In this document: positions 1 through 5,564 of the stretch, one piece after another | How positions within the stretch are numbered: position 1 is the stretch's first letter | How the letters are laid out: each line of letters starts with the position of its first letter | The notes under the pieces: generated by a model | The model's input: the letters and a program-made list of their open reading frames with translations, nothing else | The model's database searches: none | Told to the model about the DNA's origin: nothing | Position numbers and translations under genes: made by a program | Origin: Rubrivivax sp. | GTDB taxonomy: Bacteria > Pseudomonadota > Gammaproteobacteria > Burkholderiales > Burkholderiaceae | Direction: 5' to 3' | NCBI GenBank assembly: GCA_004211235.1 | Contig: SEEY01000298.1 | Span: 1 to 5,564, forward strand | Length of the DNA stretch: 5,564 bases

Positions 1-1
1 C

Positions 2-912
2 ATCCTGACCTGGCGGGTGGTGTTCTCGGTGGTCGGCGTGATCCTCAGCGTCGGTCTGGCGCAGCCGCTCGTCTTCCATCTCGGCGGCGGGGCCGAGGGC
101 TGGCGCGGCATGGCGCTCATCCTGGGTGCCCTGTCGCTGGTGACGATGCTGGCCACGCCGCTGGGGCTGTACCGCCAGCTGCGCAGCGCCATCACCTCGA
201 CCGCCACCGCCGTGGCCGCCAGGCCGGCCTTCGCGCCGCGCGCCGCAACAAGCCCTATCTGCGCCTGGTCGGCACGCACTTCATCCAGTCGTGTTCGCTC
301 GCCTGCAGCTACACGATGGTGGCCTTCATCTTCATCTACGCCATCGGCAAGATCGACCTGCTGCTGCCCTTCGTGCTGGTCATGTCGGCCGCCGCGTTGG
401 CCGCCCAGCCTTTCTGGCTGAGCCTGTCGCGGCGCATCGGCAAACGCAGCGCTTTCCTGATCGCCTGTGCCGGCTGGGTCGGCGTGACGTTGAGCTGGCT
501 GGTGGTGCGCCCGGGCAGCGATGTGCTGCTGACGCTGCCCTACTTCGGCCCGCTGGCCAGCGAGCACCTGTGGGTGCTGCTGCGCGCGGTGGTGATCGGC
601 ATCACCAACTCGGGCTTTCTGCTGCTGATGCTGTCGCTGCTGACCGATGCCATCAAGCTGGGCGGCGAGCCGGGTGCCAACGATGACGAGGGCCTGCTGT
701 CCGGCATGTTCTCCGCCATCGAGAAGCTGGCCTTCGCGGTCGGGCCGCTGCTCGCCGGCTTCGCGCTGAGCCTGTCGGGCTTCGCCTCCTCCACCACGGG
801 CATGGCGCAGCAGTCGGCGCAGGTGGTCTCCAGCATCGTGCTGCTGTACTCCGTGGTGCCGGCGACCGGCATGGTGATCAGCCTGCTGGTGTTCGGGCTG
901 CGCCGCAGGTGA
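2..912 (+). pseudogene. GPH/MelB-family MFS transporter, 5'-truncated by the window edge and frameshifted
   Basis: This is the C-terminal part of a membrane symporter of the glycoside-pentoside-hexuronide (MelB-like, MFS_2) group, whose members import sugars or other organic solutes with a cation. From base 2, frame 2 encodes two membrane segments (around 2-90 and 105-175) with typical GPH residues such as TWRVVFSVVG and GWRGMALILG. The homology then continues in frame 1, from about RRNKPYLRLVG (241 on) to the TGA at 910-912. That part holds about six more hydrophobic segments and the GPH-like stretches LLTDAIKLGG and EGLLSGMFSAIEKLAF. Neither frame alone gives a full transporter, so the gene carries a frameshift in the cytosolic loop between the two six-helix halves. 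The change is equivalent to one missing base. It may be a real lesion or a sequencing error. The 316-912 part alone would be called as a short MFS fragment. The substrate is unknown. Family assignment is fairly sure; pseudogene status is not. Confidence 0.72.
213..245 (+). other. Probable frameshift site in the transporter gene
   Basis: Frame 2 keeps G/C-rich third positions up to about 240 and then reads codons such as gca, aca and cct with no transporter-like sequence. Frame 1 reads an unlikely His/Arg-rich string around 184-215, but becomes clearly transporter-like from about 226-241 (LRAARRNKPYLRL). The switch must therefore lie roughly between 213 and 245, in the loop between transmembrane segments 6 and 7. 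Moving from frame 2 to frame 1 corresponds to one lost base or two gained bases. No classic slippery heptamer is visible, so programmed frameshifting is unlikely. Confidence 0.6.
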
Positions 913-919
913 GCAGGGC

Positions 920-934
920 CGGCGCCGCGCGCCG
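920..934. terminator. GC hairpin in the convergent gap, possible weak bidirectional terminator
   Basis: The 28-bp gap between the two converging genes contains CGGCGC, then CGC, then GCGCCG, a perfect 6-bp stem with a 3-base loop. It sits 7 bp past the transporter stop and 6 bp past the hydrolase stop, so it lies just downstream of each gene on its own strand. There is no T-tract on either side, so it is not a canonical intrinsic terminator. In DNA this GC-rich such a stem could also occur by chance. Confidence 0.3.
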
Positions 935-940
935 CCAGGA

Positions 941-1945
941 CTAAGGTTGAATCGGGGGCCGCGCGCGGCAGGCCGGCGCTGCGGCCAGGCTGTCCAGGAA
1001 GGCCTGCACGTCCGCCGAGCTCCTGGCCGCGGTATCCACCATCAGCATGTGGCCCGCCTCGGGGTAGACGCGCACATCGACACGGCAGGCGTTCTTCATC
1101 GCATCGGCGAAGGCCTGCGCCGTCTCGATGTTGAGCGCGCGGTTGGCCGCGCCCCACAGCACCAGGGCCGGCGCCCGCACATGGGCCAGCACCCGCTGCG
1201 GGTCGCCGCGCTCGTACAACGCGCGGCCCGCAATCGCCTCTTCGCCGCGGCCGCGCGTGTTGGCATAGGCCAGCTTGCGCGCCACGCGTTCGGGCGTCAC
1301 CAGGGCCTCGTCGGCCAGCAGGTGGTAGAGGTTGGCCTCGATGTCGTCCGCGGTGATGACCGCGCTGTTGAACACGCTCGCGTCGGGGATCTTGCGCGCC
1401 TTGGCCGAGGGTTTTTCGACCTCGCTCGGGCCCTTGCCGGTCTGGATGCCGGCGGAGTTCGCCAGGATCAGGCCGGTCACCCGCTCGATGCGGGTGGCGG
1501 CATAGCGGAAGGCGACCAGGCCGCCGTAGGACGTGCCGGCGATGGCAAAGCGCTCGGCGCCCATGCGGTCCATGAAGGCGTCGACCAGCGACAGCCAGCG
1601 GTCCACCGAGTAGTTGCCGCTGCGCAGCGGGCCGGTCAGGCCGAAGGCGGGCAGGTCCAGCCGCAGCACGCGGTTGCGCCTGGACAGCACCGCGGCCCAG
1701 GCGTCCCAGTCCGACAGGTCGCCGAGCGTGCCGTGCACGAGCAGCAGCACGGGGCCGCTGCCTTCGTCCTTGTAGTGGATGTCGACACCGTCGACGTCGA
1801 TGAAGCGCGACTGCGCATCGGCGTACCGCGCGACCACGGATTCGCGTGTCAGCACGCGGGTGGTCTCGGCCGCCTGGCCGGGCAGGGCGGCGCAGAGGAG
1901 GGACAGGGCCAGCGCCGCGGGCGGCAAGGCCTTGTTAAGCCGCAT
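941..1945 (-). CDS. Exported alpha/beta-hydrolase (MhpC-like fold) with an atypical catalytic acid
   Basis: This is a 334-residue alpha/beta-hydrolase-fold protein, probably periplasmic. Residues 1-26 are a Sec-type signal peptide: a basic start (MRLNK), a hydrophobic core and an AxA-like cleavage region near GQAAE. There is no lipobox. The mature part shows the oxyanion-hole motif HG at 71-72, the nucleophile elbow GTSYGG with Ser139, a cap region at about 165-250, and the catalytic His299 in EAGHMLMVD. At the usual acid position after strand beta-7 the sequence reads LVLWGAAN, so Asn268 replaces the expected Asp. The start at 1945 is preferred over an in-frame ATG at 2029 because it opens with the signal peptide, has GGAGG 10 nt upstream, and overlaps the upstream stop by one base (TGATG). 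The upstream alternative would add 28 Arg/Gly-rich residues lying inside the neighbouring gene. Family members cleave esters, C-C bonds or lactones; the substrate here is not predictable. The protein is probably made together with the upstream flavoprotein. Confidence 0.88.
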   Translation of the reverse strand: MRLNKALPPAALALSLLCAALPGQAAETTRVLTRESVVARYADAQSRFIDVDGVDIHYKDEGSGPVLLLVHGTLGDLSDWDAWAAVLSRRNRVLRLDLPAFGLTGPLRSGNYSVDRWLSLVDAFMDRMGAERFAIAGTSYGGLVAFRYAATRIERVTGLILANSAGIQTGKGPSEVEKPSAKARKIPDASVFNSAVITADDIEANLYHLLADEALVTPERVARKLAYANTRGRGEEAIAGRALYERGDPQRVLAHVRAPALVLWGAANRALNIETAQAFADAMKNACRVDVRVYPEAGHMLMVDTAARSSADVQAFLDSLAAAPACRARPPIQP

Positions 1946-1947
1946 CA
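1945..1947 (-). other. TGATG stop-start overlap (translational coupling)
   Basis: On the minus strand the flavoprotein stop TGA (1947-1945) shares its final A with the ATG (1945-1943) of the hydrolase. A GGAGG element lies at 1960-1956, ten bases before the ATG and inside the upstream coding sequence. Such overlaps usually mean that ribosomes finishing the first gene restart on the second, so the two proteins are likely made in a fixed ratio. Confidence 0.8.
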
Positions 1948-3402
1948 CGCCAGCGCCTCCGTCAGCCGCAGCACCGCGTTCTCGGCCGCCTCGCAGGCCG
2001 ACTCCAGGCCGGCGTGCGCCTTGCCGCAATGCTCACCGGCGAAGTACAGCGCGCCGATGGGCTGGGACAGCAGCGCTTCGTAGCGGCCGATGTCGCCGGG
2101 CGCGTAGCAGGCGATGTGGCCGCGGTTGAAGGGCTGGGCCATCCAGTCGTGCACGTGCGTGGCGCGCACCAGGCCGGCGGTGGACGGGCGGATGCGGGCC
2201 AGCTCGGCCACCACGAAGTTGCCGATCGCGGCATCCGACATGCCCCTGAAGCGCTCGGCGGCCTCGCCATTGATGAAGCTGACGAAATGATGCTTGCCGC
2301 CGGTGGAGCCGGTGTTCAGCACGCGCTCGATGGCGCCGTCCGACCACAGCTCCGGCGCCATGCCGTCCTGCTCCCAGAACGGCGCGTCAGCCTCCAGGAA
2401 CACCTGCACCAGCTGGCCGTAGCGCAGTGCGCGCCAGGCCTGGCGCTGCCGCGCCGGCACCTGCACGCCGCCGACGCCTTCGACCCGCACGCTCTTGAAG
2501 ACGGACATCGGAATCGTGCTGATGCAGGCACGCGCCCGATGCTGGCTGCCGTCAGCGCAGCGCACCACCACGCCCTGGCGGCCGATCTCGATACCGCTGA
2601 CCGCCCGGCGCAGCTGCACCGGCCGCTGCAGCGAGGCCGCCATCGCATCGGTCAGTGCGCTGGTGCCGCCGCGCACCTTGGCGCTCGGGCCGGCCTTGGC
2701 TTCCCACAGGTAGTAGTTGAGCTTGCGCAGCGTGTCCAGGGCGTTGGCTTCGTCGAGGTTGCGGGCGCTGACATTGACGTTGAGCAGGCGCAGCGCTTCA
2801 TCGGACGCGCCCTTGCTCTTGAAGTATTCGCGCAGCGACATCCTGTCGAGTGCGGCGAACTCGGGCTTGAGCCAGTCCGACAGATCGGACAGCGGCATGC
2901 CGGCCACGAGGTAGCGGCCTGACAGCTGCAGCGGCAGCAGGGCCTGCTCGTTCGGCGGGAGCCGGTTCAGCGGCGAGCTGCTCCAGGCGCGGTTCACGGC
3001 CGGCTGGCCGTAGACGCTCATGGCCACCTGGTTGCCGCCCAGCATCGACGGCCCGCCGCTGGCGCGCACGTCCAGCGGCACGCCCAGCTCGGCGGCGTTG
3101 GCGCGCACCCGGCCGTAGCCGCTGCCGATCTCGGCGGCGCCGAACTCGGGGCGGCCGGGCACGTTCACGCCCGTCCAGCAGCGCCCGCCGACACGCGGGC
3201 TGGCTTCGAGCACGGTCACGTTGATGCCGGCACCCTGCAGCATGCGCGCGGCATGCAGGCCGGCGATGCCCGCGCCGAGGATCAGCACGTCGGCCGGCGC
3301 TGCGGCCTGCGCGGTGGCGCCGCGCGCGATGCCGGCCTGCCCGGCCCAGGCGGCAGCGCCCAGGGCCAGCGCCGAGCGGCGCGTGATTTGATGTTCAGCC
3401 AT
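1945..3402 (-). CDS. Tat-exported FAD-dependent amine oxidase family protein (flavin monoamine oxidase-like)
   Basis: This is a 485-residue flavoprotein of the amine oxidase (MAO/PAO) superfamily, whose members oxidise C-N bonds with FAD. A twin-arginine signal is clear: TRRSALALG at 7-15, a hydrophobic stretch, and an Ala-rich cleavage region near residues 28-35. Export as a folded holoprotein is therefore expected. The Rossmann motif GAGIAG is at 43-48, with the ribose-binding Glu66 ending strand 2. The family motif RVGGR is at 70-74 and the C-terminal flavin motif YFAGEH at 453-458. Length is normal for the family. The Lys usually placed ten residues before the Trp of the PFW motif is Gln333 here (VQVFLEADAPFW), which is unusual for a true amine oxidase. 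The start at 3402 has GAGGAG 5 nt upstream and yields the Tat signal directly; an in-frame ATG at 3498 would bury it behind 32 extra residues. It overlaps the hydrolase gene by one base. The substrate is unknown. Periplasmic relatives such as NicA2 pass electrons to a cytochrome c, which is a possibility here. Confidence 0.87.
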   Translation of the reverse strand: MAEHQITRRSALALGAAAWAGQAGIARGATAQAAAPADVLILGAGIAGLHAARMLQGAGINVTVLEASPRVGGRCWTGVNVPGRPEFGAAEIGSGYGRVRANAAELGVPLDVRASGGPSMLGGNQVAMSVYGQPAVNRAWSSSPLNRLPPNEQALLPLQLSGRYLVAGMPLSDLSDWLKPEFAALDRMSLREYFKSKGASDEALRLLNVNVSARNLDEANALDTLRKLNYYLWEAKAGPSAKVRGGTSALTDAMAASLQRPVQLRRAVSGIEIGRQGVVVRCADGSQHRARACISTIPMSVFKSVRVEGVGGVQVPARQRQAWRALRYGQLVQVFLEADAPFWEQDGMAPELWSDGAIERVLNTGSTGGKHHFVSFINGEAAERFRGMSDAAIGNFVVAELARIRPSTAGLVRATHVHDWMAQPFNRGHIACYAPGDIGRYEALLSQPIGALYFAGEHCGKAHAGLESACEAAENAVLRLTEALA

Positions 3403-3407
3403 TCCTA

Positions 3408-3413
3408 CTCCTC
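3408..3413 (-). promoter_or_regulatory. Strong Shine-Dalgarno site that fixes the flavoprotein start
   Basis: Read on the minus strand, GAGGAG lies five bases before the ATG at 3402. It is the best ribosome-binding site in the window and supports the Tat-signal start over the longer in-frame start at 3498. Confidence 0.75.
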
Positions 3414-3442
3414 GAGCGCCCCGGGCGGGCAGTGCGGTGTCC

Positions 3443-3457
3443 AGGCGCCATGCGCCT
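3443..3457. repeat. Perfect short palindrome, candidate operator
   Basis: AGGCGC, then CAT, then GCGCCT forms a perfect inverted repeat with 6-bp arms and a 3-bp centre. It lies 41-55 bp upstream of the flavoprotein ATG and would straddle the start point of the candidate minus-strand promoter, a usual place for a repressor site. As RNA it could also form a small leader hairpin. No binding protein can be assigned from the sequence alone. Confidence 0.4.
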
Positions 3458-3486
3458 CTGTAGCGTGCCAGTGAGCCACCCGTTAA
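3457..3486 (-). promoter_or_regulatory. Candidate sigma-70-like promoter for the flavoprotein-hydrolase pair
   Basis: On the minus strand, TTAACG (3486-3481, 4 of 6 to TTGACA) is followed after 18 bp by TACAGA (3462-3457, 3 of 6 to TATAAT). Transcription would start near 3450 and leave a leader of about 48 nt before the ATG at 3402. The match is weak, but the region is one of the few A/T-containing spots in this GC-rich gap. Confidence 0.25.
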
Positions 3487-3513
3487 GCCGGCGTGCATCT
3501 TTGGCGTCGGCGG

Positions 3514-3561
3514 TGTTCACGGGGCGAGCAGCCGCGCGGGCGCTTCATCGCGGTGTGAACA
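3514..3561. repeat. Inverted half-sites TGTTCAC / GTGAACA, candidate regulator binding sites
   Basis: TGTTCAC at 3514-3520 and its exact reverse complement GTGAACA at 3555-3561 are separated by 34 bp, just upstream of the FAD oxidase gene. The centres are 41 bp apart, close to four helical turns, so both sites would face the same side of the DNA. Both are embedded in similar flanks beginning CGGTGT. They may be operator sites for the IclR-type regulator encoded downstream; this link is inferred. Confidence 0.35.
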
Positions 3562-3612
3562 GCGGCGCCGATGGGCCAGCGGGCGACGCCGCGCCCGGTT
3601 AGTGTGCTGACG

Positions 3613-5214
3613 ATGAACGCCTCCGCCCCCAAAGAACTTCAGCGCCCGCCTTCCCCTGCCGTGGCCGCCACACCGCTGTTGCCGCAACTGATCGCCGCGC
3701 TGGGTGCGGACAGCGTCAGCTGCGAGGCCGACCGGCTCGCGCTGCTCTCGCATGACGTCTACCGGCCGGGCGGCCTGCCGCTCGCGGCCGTGCGGCCACG
3801 CGACGTGGCGGCGCTGCAGGCGGCGGTGCGGCTGTGCGCCGCGGCTGGCGTGGCGATGGTGCCGCGCGGCGGCGGCGCTTCCTATACCGACGGCTACCTG
3901 CTGCCTGCCGGCGGCCATGTGCTGTTCGACACCGGCGCGCTGGACAGCATCGAGATCGACGCCGCCAACGCCGTCGTGACGGTCGGCGCGGGCGTCACCT
4001 GGGCGGGCTTGCGCGAGCGCCTGGCCGCTCAGGGCCTGCGCACGCCGTTCTGGGGGCCGTTCTCGGGCCTGGCCGCCACGGTGGGCGGCAGCGTCAGCCA
4101 GAACGCCATCAGCCACGGCAGCGCCAGCCACGGCATCTCGGCGCAGTCGGTGCTGTCGCTGGACGTGGTGCTGGCCTCGGGCGAGCTGCTGCGCACCGGC
4201 ATCAGCCCGGCCACCCGCCATTTCGGCCCCGACCTGACCGGCCTGTTCACCGGCGACTGCGGCGCCCTGGGCATCAAGGCGGCCATCCGCCTGCCGCTGA
4301 TCGCTGCGCGCAGCCAGTTCGACACGCTGTCCTTCGCCTTCCCCGACTTCGCCAGCTTCCACGAGACCCTGCGCCTGGCCGCGCGGGAGGGGCTGGAGGA
4401 CGAGCAGTTCGGCCTGGACAAGGCCTTGTCGCAAGGGCAGATCGGCAAGCAGGAGGGCCTGGGCTCCAAGCTGGCCATCGCGCTGAACGTGTTCCGCGCG
4501 GCGCCGAATGCGCTGGCCGGCGTGCGCCAGCTGCTGCGCATGCTGCTGGCGGGCGACGAGGTGCTGACCAGCGGCGAGTACATGGCGCACTTCATCGTCG
4601 AAGGCGCCAACATGGCCGAGGTGCAGGGCAAGGCGGCGCGCCTGCGCGAGCTGGCACTGGCCCGCGGCGACGAGATCGCCAACAGCGTGCCGGGCTTCGT
4701 GCGCGCCATGCCGTTCGCACCGCTGACCAACATCCTCGGCCCCCAGGGCGAACGCTGGGTGCCCGTGCACGGCATCCTGCCGCATGGCGATGTGCCGGCT
4801 TTTCATGCAGCGCTGCAGCGCTTCAGCGCCCGCCACCGCGATGCGATGGCGGGGCTGGGCGTGTGGATGGGCACGATGTTCTCCACGGTCTCGTCCACCG
4901 GCCTGCTCTATGAGATCGCCCTCTACTGGCCGCAGTCGCCGGCGGTCTATCACGAGGCGGTGCTCGGTGCGGAGCACCTGCGCCAGGTGTCCAGCCATGC
5001 GCCCAATGCGGCGGCCTCGGCCCTCGTGGAGACGCTCAAGCTCGAACTGATCGAGCTGTATGCTGCCCACGGCGCCGCGCATTTCCAGATCGGCCGTGCC
5101 TACCCCTACGCACAGCGACTGGACCCGGCGGCGCTGGCCCTGTTGCTGAGCCTGAAGCAGCAGCTCGATCCGCAGCGATTGATGAATCCCGGAGCGCTCG
5201 GCCTCAGCGGCTAA
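3613..5214 (+). CDS. FAD-linked oxidase, VAO/PCMH (FAD_binding_4) family
   Basis: This is a 533-residue flavoprotein of the vanillyl-alcohol oxidase / p-cresol methylhydroxylase fold, to which GlcD-type hydroxy-acid dehydrogenases also belong. The N-terminal FAD domain (about 45-235) contains RGGGASYTDGY at 85-95, VTVGAGVTW at 122-130, and the diphosphate-binding stretch GLAATVGGSVSQNAISHG at 152-169, followed by GISAQSVLSLDVV. The C-terminal cap has WVPVHGILPHG at 382-392, HFQIGRAYPY at 490-499, and the family ending LDPQRLMNPG near 518-527. No signal peptide is seen, so it is probably cytosolic. No covalent FAD attachment residue can be named with confidence. The start is uncertain: ATG 3613 was chosen, but GTG 3604 and ATG 3571 are in frame and none has a strong Shine-Dalgarno site. 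It diverges from the flavoprotein operon and is followed after 24 bp by the IclR gene, probably on one transcript. The substrate is unknown; a hydroxy-acid or phenolic compound would fit the family. Confidence 0.87.
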   Translation: MNASAPKELQRPPSPAVAATPLLPQLIAALGADSVSCEADRLALLSHDVYRPGGLPLAAVRPRDVAALQAAVRLCAAAGVAMVPRGGGASYTDGYLLPAGGHVLFDTGALDSIEIDAANAVVTVGAGVTWAGLRERLAAQGLRTPFWGPFSGLAATVGGSVSQNAISHGSASHGISAQSVLSLDVVLASGELLRTGISPATRHFGPDLTGLFTGDCGALGIKAAIRLPLIAARSQFDTLSFAFPDFASFHETLRLAAREGLEDEQFGLDKALSQGQIGKQEGLGSKLAIALNVFRAAPNALAGVRQLLRMLLAGDEVLTSGEYMAHFIVEGANMAEVQGKAARLRELALARGDEIANSVPGFVRAMPFAPLTNILGPQGERWVPVHGILPHGDVPAFHAALQRFSARHRDAMAGLGVWMGTMFSTVSSTGLLYEIALYWPQSPAVYHEAVLGAEHLRQVSSHAPNAAASALVETLKLELIELYAAHGAAHFQIGRAYPYAQRLDPAALALLLSLKQQLDPQRLMNPGALGLSG

Positions 5215-5238
5215 GGCGCCGGCCCAACCCTTCTTCAC

Positions 5239-5564
5239 ATGGCTGAACGCGACGAGATCAAGTCACTGAAGAAGGCGTTGCGCGCCATCACCTTCCTGAA
5301 CCAGCAGGGCGACTGCACCGTGTCCCAGGTGGCGGCGGGCATCGACGTGCCGCGCGCCACGGCCTATCGCCTGCTGACCACGCTGGCCGCCGAGGGTTAT
5401 GTGGACAAGCTGCCCAACAGCGACATCTACCGGCTCACCAGCCTCGTGCGCGGCCTGTCGACGGGGTTCCGCGACGAAGAGCTGCTGCTCGAACTGGCCC
5501 GGCCGCTGCTTGCCGAGGCGCAGCAGGAACTCGGCTGGTCAATCGGCGTGAGCACGCCCCGTGG
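5239..5564 (+). CDS. IclR-family transcriptional regulator, MhpR-like (N-terminal part, cut by the window edge)
   Basis: The first 108 codons of a DNA-binding regulator are present and the gene runs off the window. IKSLKKALRAITFLNQQG (7-24) is the usual IclR opening helix. VSQVAAGIDVPRATAYRLL (28-46) is the helix-turn-helix with its recognition helix, and the wing follows to YRLT at 64-67. VRGLSTGFRDEELL (70-83) and the linker helix ARPLLAEAQQEL (87-98) lead to the effector-binding domain, which is missing here. The GFRDE and VST elements resemble MhpR of E. coli, the activator of 3-hydroxyphenylpropionate catabolism; MhpR-like IclR proteins typically control degradation of aromatic or related compounds. 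The gene begins 24 bp after the FAD oxidase stop with no obvious Shine-Dalgarno site, so it may be translated from the upstream message. Likely targets are the 3403-3612 region and its own transcript (inference). Confidence 0.88.
   Translation, partial: MAERDEIKSLKKALRAITFLNQQGDCTVSQVAAGIDVPRATAYRLLTTLAAEGYVDKLPNSDIYRLTSLVRGLSTGFRDEELLLELARPLLAEAQQELGWSIGVSTPR

Larger units (their letters stand above)
3403..3612. promoter_or_regulatory. Divergent intergenic regulatory region
   Basis: This 210-bp gap separates the minus-strand flavoprotein-hydrolase pair from the plus-strand FAD oxidase-IclR pair, so it must carry the promoters for both directions or at least one of them. It holds a perfect short palindrome at 3443-3457 and a 7-bp inverted pair at 3514-3520 and 3555-3561. 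The six bases CGGTGT occur three times, at 3435, 3511 and 3551. I see no convincing small ORF or RNA gene in it. I could not identify a good plus-strand sigma-70 promoter. Confidence 0.6.

Noticed and set aside
540..1157. Minus-strand open frame spanning the transporter end and hydrolase end
   Set aside because: It crosses the convergent gap, overlaps two real genes and has no protein-family features.
1943..2029. Longer hydrolase start at 2029 giving 28 extra residues
   Set aside because: The added residues are Arg/Gly-rich and overlap the flavoprotein gene out of frame. The 1945 start begins directly with a signal peptide and a TGATG coupling.
947..2083. Plus-strand open frame of 378 codons opposite the hydrolase gene
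   Set aside because: It has Arg/Gly/His/Gln-rich low-complexity composition with no domain motifs, and lies opposite a well-supported hydrolase gene. It is a frame shadow.
2014..2922. Plus-strand open frame of 302 codons opposite the flavoprotein gene
   Set aside because: It has no domain motifs, biased composition, and overlaps a gene with clear FAD-binding motifs on the other strand.
3464..3476. TGGCAC on the minus strand resembling a sigma-54 -24 element
   Set aside because: The matching -12 element (TTGCA-like) is absent at the required spacing, so it does not qualify as a sigma-54 promoter.
3400..3498. Longer flavoprotein start at 3498 giving 32 extra residues
   Set aside because: It would bury the Tat signal, lacks the good Shine-Dalgarno site present before 3402, and would make the candidate promoter and palindrome part of the coding sequence.
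3517..5238. Long minus-strand open frame of 573 codons opposite the FAD oxidase gene
   Set aside because: The translation is rich in Arg, Gln, His, Ala and Gly with no recognisable fold. The opposite strand encodes a clear FAD oxidase, and long antisense open frames are normal in DNA this GC-rich.

Overview
The window is very GC-rich DNA (roughly 70% by eye), with G or C at nearly every third codon position and tightly packed genes. The style resembles Burkholderiales-type Betaproteobacteria (Comamonadaceae or relatives). That placement is an inference from composition and protein flavour, because no taxonomic marker gene is present. There are five protein-coding loci and one real intergenic region. 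I see no RNA genes, insertion sequences or CRISPR arrays.

Layout from left to right. (1) Positions 2-912, plus strand: the C-terminal half or more of a GPH/MelB-type major facilitator transporter. It is cut by the window edge and its reading frame breaks near 213-245, so it is either a decaying gene or contains a sequence error. (2) A 28-bp convergent gap with a small GC hairpin. (3) Positions 941-1945, minus strand: an exported alpha/beta-hydrolase with a Sec signal peptide. It overlaps by one base (TGATG) with (4) positions 1945-3402, minus strand: a Tat-exported FAD-dependent amine-oxidase-family protein. These two form a translationally coupled pair that probably acts in the periplasm. 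(5) Positions 3403-3612: a 210-bp divergent regulatory region with a perfect short palindrome and a pair of inverted half-sites. (6) Positions 3613-5214, plus strand: a cytosolic VAO/PCMH-type FAD-linked oxidase. (7) From 5239 to the window end, plus strand: the N-terminal 108 residues of an IclR-family regulator resembling MhpR, the activator of 3-hydroxyphenylpropionate catabolism in E. coli.

Together this looks like a small-molecule catabolic locus: an uptake carrier, two periplasmic enzymes, a cytosolic flavin oxidase and a pathway-type IclR regulator around one shared divergent promoter region. The substrate cannot be read from the sequence. The most interesting points are in the coupled periplasmic pair. 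The amine-oxidase homologue has Gln where this family normally has the flavin-contacting Lys. The hydrolase has Asn where the usual catalytic Asp should be. Both substitutions are unambiguous in the DNA and suggest non-standard chemistry or an uncharacterised subfamily.
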